The notes beneath the pieces were generated by a model that was not told where the DNA came from, ran no database searches, and saw only the letters and a program-made list of their open reading frames with translations. Positions 55,461 through 64,000 of a stretch of DNA of 64,000 bases are shown piece by piece; position 1 is the first letter of the stretch, and every line of letters starts with the position of its first letter. The stretch comes from Symbiodinium natans (lineage: Eukaryota > Sar > Dinophyceae > Suessiales > Symbiodiniaceae): positions 610,280 through 674,279 of the forward strand of contig CAJNDS010002101.1 of NCBI GenBank assembly GCA_905221605.1. The letters are read 5' to 3'. Position numbers and translations under genes: made by a program.

Positions 55461-57520
55461 GCTTCGACGGCCCTGACCGCTGGCTCGCCCCTGCCTTCCG
55501 CCCCCAACTCTCTAATCCCCCCCCACCCACACACCCCTCCCTCTCCCCCACTCTCACCCAGTCTTTTGTGTTTGACCCTAACCCTTCCCCTGCCCCACCT
55601 CCCCACCTCCGTTTGTTTCTCCTCTTCCCAACCATTCCACTCCACCTCCACTTACCCATCCCGCTCCCCTTGTCCTTGGCACTCCCTCTCCACCGCCCAC
55701 TCCGCCCCTGACCAATCTTTTGCCCTGCGCCCAACCCTCCCATCTCTTGTTTGGCGTCTTTTCTTTGAAGTCACAGTGCCGAAAAGAAAAATTGGCAGAG
55801 TTAGAGCAAGCGTGGCTGACGCTTCAGTTGATGAAGAAGAGGCTCATCTTCCCCGTCGAAAGCACACCTAAGAGGCTCAATACCTGCTAGGCTGCGAGCC
55901 AATGCTGCGCAGCTGCAACACGTTAACAGAGCGCACAAAACTACAACTGCTGCTTAAATTATCATCAGGCAATTCTTCGCTGATGATGGACCGTATGTGA
56001 TGATGTAAATTCTGTGCCTCCAGTCTAGACGTGGAAGAACTCAAGCCTCCGTAACAACCTGCGGGACCGCCAAGATGGAATGTGATATATGATGGAACGT
56101 TAAAGATCCGCAAGCATACAAGTCACCCTGCGCGTGAGTCCAACCACACAAGTGCATCCACTCATAACAAAGCTTGGCAGCTTTCGTGTGCCTTTTTGTC
56201 CTGCGCAAAAATCCCCATGCGCTTTCTCACGTCCAAGGTCAAAAGGTACAAATTCGAGGCCGTGTGATTACTCGAGTGGGTTATGCTGGTGATTGCACTA
56301 AGACAAGTAATCGCGTTTTCAAATCTTGTTGCACATTTTTGTGCTTGTTATTGCAGGACCTGCATCATGCACACCTGCCGAGGTAGCTGTTGTGGGGCTT
56401 TGGCATGGCTTGCGTTAAGTTGTCTTGTAATAAGAGCTTCTGTAGGAACCACTTTTCTCGAGGTGGACCTGCTGCACTTCACGTGGGCGGCTTCCGAATT
56501 CTGACCGTCCTCAGAGCAAACTCGCCTTGAAGCTGCCCGAAAGCAGCCAGGGCTGAGTTGTTGCTTGGTGGGGTGCTTTGCGCGTGCAGGCCTTTGAGAG
56601 CGACCCAGTGCGCCGTGGCAGCATTATGCGCTTTTGTGGATTGTCCCAGTTGCTACCAATTGCGCGTAAATGCCAAGTCAAGTCTGGCGTCTGCTGGATC
56701 GCTTTGGTGATTCCTGATATTATGGTTTGCTTGCTCAGTCTTGGTACTGGTGAGCGCTTTTCAACACGTGGCTTCTACATGCTGGCATTGTCAGTTGCAG
56801 GCTTCTTACAGTGTGGCTCTGCGATTCCTACAGTGTTGCTTCATGAAGGAACCCACGCTGACTCCACTGGCTGACCACCGCTACTCAAGTGCTCCGCAGG
56901 CAATCGTTGTAACTGCAGCGATTCGGCCTATTGCTTGTTTGCTCTGAGGTCGCTCTTGGCAACTAGATGTTGATCAAGAAGTCCCCACTGGCAAACCACC
57001 ATGGGGCATCGCGGGTGCACTCTTCCGTCCGGAAGGGTGTGCCAAATTGTCCTCTCTTGTGACCATTTGATGATTGATGGACACTGAAATTTGCTGAGCC
57101 TGCACTTCGCTCTTGCTAGGTTGACATATAGGACTGCAGCTCGCCAAGAGCATTACCGACCGGCTCTGCGCAAACAACTTTGAGATGGTGATTTTGACTT
57201 CCTGGCATACTTCGCATTTTGCGACCTCTCTACGAGCTTTGGTGCTTCAAGGATCCGCCCTTGAACTACAACGACGAGTTTGAGTTTTGAGCGCGTGGGG
57301 AGTTTCTTAGCTCTTTCGCCCTTTCTTCTTGGTTTCCTTGTCTGCTTCGCTTGGTTGCTGGGTGGTGTGTTGTTGTTGTTGTTGCTTCGGTTGGTGGTGT
57401 TGTTCGTCTTTCTTGTTCTTCTTGCTTCTCACGGCGATCTGTTTCACACCTAGTTGCGAGACCCACAAGAACGGCCTACTGTGCTACTGATGTAGTAAAG
57501 AGGCGTCCGCTTAAAAAAAA
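55461..57520. other. No gene supported between the two TTCGAA arrays
   Basis: 55490-55740 is C-rich on the plus strand (CCCCACCC runs). From 55870 to 57500 the sequence is unique-looking. A plus-strand reading at 56578-56874 contains hydrophobic stretches (CWIALVIPDIMVCLLSLG), but the boundaries and family are unclear. GTT/TTG-rich low complexity occurs at about 57368-57410. Confidence 0.5.
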
Positions 57521-57529
57521 AGGCTTCAT

Positions 57530-58610
57530 CTTCCCCTTCGAAGCTTTCGAAGCCTTCGAAGCCGAAGGGTCGAAGGGGGGCCTTCGAGGGGGGTTGGGCT
57601 TAAAGGCTTTGACCCTTTGCCCCCCCCCAAAGGGCCCCTTTGTAGGGACTCCTTTGAAGGGGGGCTTAAGGAGGGCTTAAAGGGGGGCTGAAAGGGGGGC
57701 TTAAGGTTTCGAAGGCGAGGACGAAGGGGGAGGGGGCTTCGAAGGCTTCGAAGGTGAGGACGAAGGGGCTTCGTCCTCTCTTCCAAACCTTTGAAGCCTT
57801 CGAAGGCCTCTTCGTTCTCATGAGCCGAAGGGGGGCTTCAGACCTTCAGCGCGAAGGAACTTAAGCCCCCCCCTTAAGCCCCCCCTCCTTTTAAGCCGCC
57901 CCTTTAAGCCCCTCTTAAGCCTCTCCCTTCCCCTTAAAGCCCCTTAAAGCCCTTTTAAGCCCCCTTTGATTTAAAGCCCCCTTTAAACCCCCCTTTGAGC
58001 CCCCTTTTGTTTTTTGAATTTCATCTTTCGAAAAATTAGAGGAGAAGAGAGAAGGGAATTTATTCTAAATTCGAGAACAGAGAAGTGAGACTCTAAACAC
58101 ATTTCCCTTTACAAATTCCACCCCGCTACTTCTTCAATCACCACCGAAAGTGCTCCCGTGGCTTTACTGGGGGCTGCATCCCGTTACCCTTCGGCGAAGG
58201 GGGCTTCGAAGCCTTCGAAGCCTTCAAAGCCGAAGGGTCGAAGGAGGGGGGGGGGGGGGGGGGGGGGGGAGGCTGAAGGTCTGAAGGCTTCGAAGGCTTC
58301 GAAGGTGAGGATGAAGGCTTCGAAGGCTTCGGAGGTGAGGGCGAAGGCTTCGCAGGCTTCGAAGGGTGAGGACGCAGGGGCTTGGAAGGCTTCGAAGGTG
58401 AGAACGAAGGGGGCTTCAAAAGCTTCGAAGGCGAGGACGAAGGGGGGGCTTGGAAGGCTTCGAAGGTGAGAACGAAGGGGGCTTCGAAGGCTTCGAAGGC
58501 GAGGACGAAGGGGGGGGGTTTCGAAGGCTTCGAAGGCTTCGAAGGGTGAGGACGAAGGGGGCTTCCAAGGCTTCGGAGGCGAGGACGAAGGGTGGGGGGC
58601 TTGGAAGGGT
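57530..58610. repeat. Second TTCGAA-rich array with C-rich core and duplicated head module
   Basis: 57530-57830 and 58170-58610 carry the same CTTCGAAGG units as 53977-55460. Between them (57850-58015) is a CCCCTTTAAGCC-type pyrimidine tract. The module at 58170-58320 repeats the head of the first array (GGGGCTGCATCCCGTTACCC then TTCGGCGAAGGGGGCTTCG), with a long G run at 58246-58269. Confidence 0.95.
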
Positions 58611-58969
58611 GAGGCTCCCAGGTTCCGAATGCCATGGGCTTCAGCTTCGCGATTTCTCTCCCTGGTGCTGCCGGGTGCGGGGAGTCAGGGTCGCGATTTT
58701 TGCTGTGCTATTCCTCTAGAGGGCCCATAAGCTTCAGATGATTTCTCTCCTGCTGCTCCCAGCTTCCATGGGCCTCAGGTTCTTGGGCACCGGTAGCATC
58801 CTGAGCAGCCGCTGTGCTACCCATTGTTGTATCCATAAGCACGCTGTCTGCAAGTGACGTACTCGTCCAACACCCAGCCTGGACGCGATAGCGCGCGCCA
58901 CGGAGGAATCTGATCTTATCACCAGGGCCGCCTCGGTGCGCATGAGGAACTCCCAGGCCTTCTTCACGA

Positions 58970-59690
58970 GAGGGATTTTCGTTGTGCAAATGTAGTACTG
59001 GGAGGATAGAGCGAGGGGCACGAGAGCTGACTGCGGCGCGTGCGACCGCGCGTACGGCGGCGCGGGAAGCGGAAGGAATTTTCGTTGTATTGTAGTACAA
59101 ATGCAGTACTGGGAGGACAGAGGCGGAGGAGCGCGCGTGCGACGGCGCGAATAGCGGCGCGGGAAGCGGCGGGATTTTCGAACAAATGTAGTGGTGGGAG
59201 GACAGAGCCGGAGGGGCCCGAGAGCGGACTGCGGCGCGTACGACGGCGCGGGAAGCGGAGGGATTTTCCTTGAATTGTAGTACAAATGTAGTATTGAGGA
59301 CAGAGCCGGAAGGGCGCGAGAGCGGACTGCGCCGCGTACGACGGCGCGTACGGCGGCGCGGGAAGAGGAAGGAATTTTCGTTGCATTGTAGTAAAACTGC
59401 AGTACTGGGAGGACAGAGCCGGAGGGGCGCGAGAGCGGACTGCGGCGCGTGCGACGGCGCGTACAGCGGCGCGGGAAGCGGCGGGATTTTCGCACAAATG
59501 TAGTAGTGGGCCGGAGGGGCGCGAGAGCGGACTGCGGCGCGTACGACTGCGCGTACGGCGGCGTGGGAAGTGGAGGGATTTTCGTTGAATGGTAGTACAA
59601 ATGTAGTACTGGGAGGACAGATCCGGAGCGGCGCGCGAGGGGACTGCGGCGCGTATATGCTGCGGCGCGTACGGCGGCTCGTGCCTTATT
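58970..59690. repeat. GC-rich minisatellite, about 7 units of roughly 90-115 bp
   Basis: Units begin near 58970, 59083, 59170, 59261, 59371, 59483 and 59575. Each contains GGGATTTTCGTTG, then GTAGTACAAATGTAGTACTG, then GGAGGACAGAGCCGGAGGG, then a GCGCGAGAGCGGACTGCGGC stretch with CGTACGACGGCGCG variants. Unit length changes by gain or loss of internal pieces. The long minus-strand readings (YYNTTKIPSASRAA) are repeat translation. Confidence 0.93.
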
Positions 59691-59699
59691 ACCTTTTTA

Positions 59700-60050
59700 T
59701 ATACTCTTCCATAAAATGTGCATACGGAATGGATGTTAAAGTGGGGGTTTCATTCCGGCACTGTTGTGATTCGGATTGTTTTTGGGTTCCTGGCTTGACC
59801 TTGTTTTTTGTCAAACCCGGAGCTCGACTTCAGTGTGAAGATCCAGAGCGTCTGTACGGCTTTCCAAGCAGCTAGTTGAGATTGTTGGAGGCGCCCATGA
59901 AATTGCTGCATAGAGGACTTCTTTTGTTCAGAACAGAGAGCCCCCTGCTCAGCCTTCACTGCTGCGCCGGTCGTCTCAATCCGGCCCTGTGGGATGGCTG
60001 GTTGTGTGGTCGTCCGATCTTCACTTCCTCTGAATGATGGGTATCATTGC
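59700..60050. other. Short unique spacer
   Basis: Lies between the minisatellite and the trinucleotide tract. No gene supported. Confidence 0.5.
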
Positions 60051-60090
60051 TACTACTACTACTACGACGACGACGACGACGACGACGACG

Positions 60091-60155
<65 letters not shown>
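60051..60155. repeat. (TAC)n with an internal (GAC)n block
   Basis: About 35 trinucleotide units: TAC x5, a GAC block at about 60066-60091, then TAC to 60155. It abuts the first 234-bp inverted-repeat-ended module directly. Open in several frames without coding sense. Confidence 0.97.
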
Positions 60156-60156
<1 letters not shown>

Positions 60157-60389
60157 GTGGATGGACAAAATCTTGCATGACCCCCTGCGTTACACGTGTG
60201 CGACGGTTGGTAATCGAGCTCCCCGCACCCGTCGAATTTCACTGTTGCGTGCGCATATGGGTGATGCAGGATTTCGGTCATTCACACACATGCACTTTCG
60301 AAGCATTGCAAGGACGGCAATGTTAAGATTCAGGGTTTGGAAGGGATGAGCTGCATGATAAGAATGATGCAGGATTTCGTCCATCAACA
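60156..60389. mobile_element. 234-bp module with inverted-repeat ends, copy 1
   Basis: The left end TGTGGATGGACAAAATCTTG and the reverse complement of the right end TGTTGATGGACGAAATCCTG are imperfect inverted repeats continuing to about 25 bp. Other copies are at 61537-61770 and 62940-63173, each exactly 234 bp. In S monomers the same site reads GAGACTGTCTGGAG without the module. MITE-like by structure; no transposase seen. Confidence 0.7.
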
Positions 60390-60504
60390 GTCTGGAGACT
60401 TGCAAGTTTTTTCGGAAACTCTGGTCTCTAGACACGGCTGACCAAAGTCAACTGAGGGCCGTATGTGAGGGGCCAGGATGGGGCAGAAAGTCCGGAATGT
60501 GGTA

Positions 60505-60774
60505 TTTTTCAAGTTTCAAATTGTTTCCATAGTTTCAAATTAGTTTCCAGTCAGTTTCAAATTAGTTTCAAAATCCAGTTGCAAAATCGCTGTTAAGGGG
60601 GAACTGCAATTTCTGTCCGCGCTTTTTGAAAACCAGGAATCTCTGAGATTCCTTCATTTTTTGAGTCGCACGTAGGAAAATGCAGTTTCCCCTTAACAGC
60701 GATTTTGCAACTGGATTTTGAAACTATTTTGAAACTAATTTGAAACTACAGAAACGAATTTGAAACTTGAAAAA
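60505..60774. repeat. 270-bp foldback within each satellite monomer (first copy)
   Basis: Starts TTTTTCAAGTTTCAAATTG and ends with its reverse complement (GAATTTGAAACTTGAAAAA). Arms are about 95-108 bp and include CCAGTTGCAAAATCGCTGTT on one side and AACAGCGATTTTGCAACTGG on the other. The loop of about 70 bp contains the perfect palindrome AGGAATCTCTGAGATTCCT. Further copies: about 61089-61358, 61886-62155, 62470-62739, 63289-63558 and 63851 to the window end (cut). Confidence 0.93.
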
Positions 60775-61536
60775 CGCGACATTTCTGCTCTTTGGTGCTT
60801 GGCCACACCCGAGAAAGAGGAGAGCTTAGGCTTGAAGCTGCAAAAAGTACATCTCCGACATTCTTCCCAAAGGCCATTCTCCGACAATCTTCCCAAAAGC
60901 CATTCCAGCAACAACTCTTGCCAACAAGTCAGTCAATTATCTTGTCCGAGACTGTGGATTATCTTGTCCGAGACTGTCTGGAGACTTGCAAGTTTTCGGA
61001 AACTCTGGTCTCTAGACACGGCTGACCAAAGTCAACTGAGGGCCGTATGTGAGGGGCCAGGATGGGGCAGAAAGTCCGGAATGTGGTATTTTCCAAGTTT
61101 CAAATTGTTTCCATAGTTTCAAATTAGTTTCCAGTCAGTTTCAAATTAGTTTCAAAATCCAGTTGCAAAATCGCTGTTAAGGGGGAACTGCAATTTCTGT
61201 CCGCGCTTTTTGAAAACCAGGAATCTCTGAGATTCCTTCATTTTTTGAGTCGCACGTAGGAAAATGCAGTTTCCCCTTAACAGCGATTTTGCAACTGGAT
61301 TTTGAAACTATTTTGAAACTAATTTGAAACTACAGAAACGAATTTGAAACTTGAAAAACGCGACATTTCTGCTCTTTGGTGCTTGGCCACACCCGAGAAA
61401 GAGGAGAGCTTAGGCTTGAAGCTGCAAAAAGTACATCTCCGACATTCTTCCCAAAGGCCATTCTCCGACAATCTTCCCAAAAGCCATTCCAGCAACAACT
61501 CTTGCCAACAAGTCAGTCAATTATCTTGTCCGAGAC

Positions 61537-61770
61537 TGTGGATGGACAAAATCTTGCATGACCCCCTGCGTTACACGTGTGCGACGGTTGGTAATCGAGC
61601 TCCCCGCACCCGTCGAATTTCAATGTTGCGTGCGCATATGGGTGATGCAGGATTTCGGTCATTCACACACATGCACTTTCGAAGCATTGCAAGGACGGCA
61701 ATGTTAAGATTCAGGGTTTGGAAGGGATGAGCTGCATGATAAGAATGATGCAGGATTTCGTCCATCAACA
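61537..61770. mobile_element. 234-bp module with inverted-repeat ends, copy 2
   Basis: Same length and ends as copy 1 and nearly the same sequence; it differs, for example, by AATTTCAATG for AATTTCACTG. It sits in the middle L monomer. Confidence 0.7.
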
Positions 61771-62939
61771 GTCTGGAGACTTGCAAGTTTTTTCGGAAAC
61801 TCTGGTCTCTAGACACGGCTGACCAAAGTCAACTGAGGGCCGTATGTGAGGGGCCAGGATGGGGCAGAAAGTCCGGAATGTGGTATTTTTCAAGTTTCAA
61901 ATTGTTTCCATAGTTTCAAATTAGTTTCCAGTCAGTTTCAAATTAGTTTCAAAATCCAGTTGCAAAATCGCTGTTAAGGGGGAACTGCAATTTCTGTCCG
62001 CGCTTTTTGAAAACCAGGAATCTCTGAGATTCCTTCATTTTTTGAATCGCACGTAGGAAAATCCAGTTTCCCTTTAACAGCGATTTTGCAACTGGATTTT
62101 GAAACTATTTTGAAACTAATTTGCAACTACAGAAACGAATTTGAAACTTGAAAAACGCGACATTTCTGCTCTTTGGTGCTTGGCCACACCCGAGAAAGAG
62201 GAGAGCTTAGGCTTGAAGCTGCACAAAGTACATCTCCGACATTCTTCCCAAAGGCCATTCTCCGACAATCTTCCCAAAAGCCATTCCAGCAACAACTCTT
62301 GCCAACAAGTCAGTCAATTATCTTGTCCGAGACTGTGGATTATCTTGTCCGAGACTGTCTGGAGACTTGCAAGTTTTCGGAAACTCTGGTCTCTAGACAC
62401 GGCTGACCAAAGTCAACTGAGGGCCGTATGTGAGGGGCCAGGATGGGGCAGAAAGTCCGGAATGTGGTATTTTCCAAGTTTCAAATTGTTTCCATAGTTT
62501 CAAATTAGTTTCCAGTCAGTTTCAAATTAGTTTCAAAATCCAGTTGCAAAATCGCTGTTAAGGGGGAACTGCAATTTCTGTCCGCGCTTTTTGAAAACCA
62601 GGAATCTCTGAGATTCCTTCATTTTTTGAGTCGCACGTAGGAAAATGCAGTTTCCCCTTAACAGCGATTTTGCAACTGGATTTTGAAACTATTTTGAAAC
62701 TAATTTGAAACTACAGAAACGAATTTGAAACTTGAAAAACGCGACATTTCTGCTCTTTGGTGCTTGGCCACACCCGAGAAAGAGGAGAGCTTAGGCTTGA
62801 AGCTGCAAAAAGTACATCTCCGACATTCTTCCCAAAGGCCATTCTCCGACAATCTTCCCAAAAGCCATTCCAGCAACAACTCTTGCCAACAAGTCAGTCA
62901 ATTATCTTGTCCGAGACTGTGGATTATCTTGTCCGAGAC

Positions 62940-63173
62940 TGTGGATGGACAAAATCTTGCATGACCCCCTGCGTTACACGTGTGCGACGGTTGGTAATCG
63001 AGCTCCCCGCACCCGTCGAATTTCAATGTTGCGTGCGCATATGGGTGATGCAGGATTTCGGTCATTCACACACATGCACTTTCGAAGCATTGCAAGGACG
63101 GCAATGTTAAGATTCAGGGTTTGGAAGGGATGAGCTGCATGATAAGAATGATGCAGGATTTCGTCCATCAACA
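62940..63173. mobile_element. 234-bp module with inverted-repeat ends, copy 3
   Basis: Same as copy 2 in sequence as far as read. It is preceded by the doubled 22-bp GGATTATCTTGTCCGAGACT-type unit, which copy 2 lacks. Confidence 0.7.
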
Positions 63174-64000
63174 GTCTGGAGACTTGCAAGTTTTTTCGGA
63201 AACTCTGGTCTCTAGACACGGCTGACCAAAGTCAACTGAGGGCCGTATGTGAGGGGCCAGGATGGGGCAGAAAGTCCGGAATGTGGTATTTTTCAAGTTT
63301 CAAATTGTTTCCATAGTTTCAAATTAGTTTCCAGTCAGTTTCAAATTAGTTTCAAAATCCAGTTGCAAAATCGCTGTTAAGGGGGAACTGCAATTTCTGT
63401 CCGCGCTTTTTGAAAACCAGGAATCTCTGAGATTCCTTCATTTTTTGAGTCGCGCGTAGGAAAATGCAGTTTCCCCTTAACAGCGATTTTGCAACTGGAT
63501 TTTGAAACTATTTTGAAACTAATTTGAAACTACAGAAACGAATTTGAAACTTGAAAAACGCGACATTTCTGCTCTTTGGTGCTTGGCCACACCCGAGAAA
63601 GAGGAGAGCTTAGGCTTGAAGCTGCAAAAAGTACATCTCCGACATTCTTCCCAAAGGCCATTCTCCGACAATCTTCCCAAAAGCCATTCCAGCAGCAACT
63701 CTTGCCAACGAGTCAGTCAATTATCTTGTCCGAGACTGTCTGGAGACTTGCAAGTTTTCGGAAACTCTGGTCTCTAGTCACGGCTGACCAAAGTCAACTG
63801 AGGGCCGTATGTGAGGGGCCAGGATGGGGCAGAAAGTCCGGAATGTGGTATTTTTCAAGTTTCAAATTGTTTCCATAGTTTCAAATTAGTTTCCAGTCAG
63901 TTTCAAATTAGTTTCAAAATCCAGTTGCAAAATCGCTGTTAAGGGGGAACTGCAATTTCTGTCCGCGCTTTTTGAAAACCAGGAATCTCTGAGATTCCTT

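Larger units (their letters stand above)
60156..64000. repeat. Higher-order satellite: alternating 584-bp and about 800-bp monomers
   Basis: The landmark GCGACATTTCTGCTCTTTGG recurs at intervals of 584, 797, 584 and 819 bp, so short (S) and long (L) monomers alternate and the true repeat is 1381-1403 bp. The 22-bp difference is an extra copy of GGATTATCTTGTCCGAGACT-GT (doubled near 60935-60977, 62318-62358 and 62900-62942). L monomers differ from S by a 234-bp inserted module and by GCAAGTTTTTTCGG instead of GCAAGTTTTCGG. Copies differ at only a few positions, implying recent amplification. The array runs off the window end. The apparent proteins (KLEKRDISALWCLATPEKEE) are satellite translations. 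Confidence 0.97.

Noticed and set aside
53961..55743. Many long open readings (up to about 200 codons) with SKPSKP, FEAFEA or EGFEGE runs
   Set aside because: They are translations of TTCGAA palindromic repeats, open on both strands and in several frames, with no non-repeat domain.
58734..59600. 288-codon minus-strand open reading with KIPxxSRAAVRAV repeats
   Set aside because: It follows the minisatellite unit; frame changes between units and indels of variable size show no selection on a reading frame.
60021..60281. Poly-Val, poly-Ser, poly-Tyr and poly-Leu readings
   Set aside because: Direct translation of the TAC/GAC trinucleotide tract.
60760..63878. Repeated 77-128 codon readings (ISALWCLATPEKEE) in the satellite
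   Set aside because: They are copies of the satellite monomer. Two overlapping frames are equally open, and they run through the foldback and insertion borders.
1..64000. Dinoflagellate spliced-leader copies (relicts of cDNA retroposition) and CRISPR arrays
   Set aside because: I looked by eye for the conserved CCATTTTGGCTCAAG core on both strands and found no convincing match. The tandem repeats here lack the spacer pattern of CRISPR.

Overview
The window looks like nuclear DNA of a photosynthetic dinoflagellate, probably a Symbiodiniaceae-like or related core dinoflagellate. Reasons: genes are cut into many short exons; several exon joins fixed by protein homology need GC-AG introns beside GT-AG ones; the ion channel has the pore and post-pore signature typical of dinoflagellate channels; there is a plastid-lipid-associated (fibrillin) gene; interstitial TTTAGGG-type telomere repeats occur; and all recognised genes lie on one strand, as in dinoflagellate unidirectional gene blocks. 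No bacterial operon, phage or organelle signature was seen.

Layout. From 0 to about 51.3 kb is a gene block read entirely from the minus strand. In transcription order (right to left) it holds: a tryptophan-repeat, Sfi1-like protein (47.6-50.5 kb, with a 2.5 kb uninterrupted exon); a short-chain dehydrogenase (42.6-45.05 kb); the nuclear cap-binding subunit NCBP2/CBP20 (39.8-41.5 kb); a protein with the V-N-G-x-Y / P-P-x-x-G-W domain (37.0-38.5 kb); a fibrillin (34.5-36.0 kb); a GalNAc-transferase-type glycosyltransferase (30.65-32.95 kb); an OSR1/SPAK/BLUS1-like Ste20 kinase (23.35-26.07 kb); a HEAT-repeat protein (15.8-18.64 kb); a possible TFIIF-alpha-like gene (11.56-13.86 kb); and a voltage-gated ion channel with a cyclic-nucleotide-binding-like tail (3.05-6.93 kb). 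Several further exon-like stretches between them could not be named. Gene models are reconstructed from exon fragments; exact boundaries are approximate unless stated.

From about 51.5 kb to the end no gene is supported. This part is layered repeats: a triple TTTCTnnTAGAAA hairpin, a telomere-like tract, a 64-bp direct duplication, a large TTCGAA-rich array (54.0-55.5 and 57.5-58.6 kb) containing an array of 66-76 bp units that resemble intron acceptors, a GC-rich minisatellite (59.0-59.7 kb), a TAC/GAC trinucleotide tract, and a higher-order satellite (60.16-64.0 kb) in which 584-bp and about 800-bp monomers alternate strictly. Each monomer carries a 270-bp foldback; the long monomers also contain a 234-bp module with inverted-repeat ends.

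Across the gene block many unrelated short tandem repeats share a period of exactly 10 bp. That is the most unexpected pattern here. The genes are housekeeping and signalling genes with no evident common pathway; co-orientation is their shared feature.
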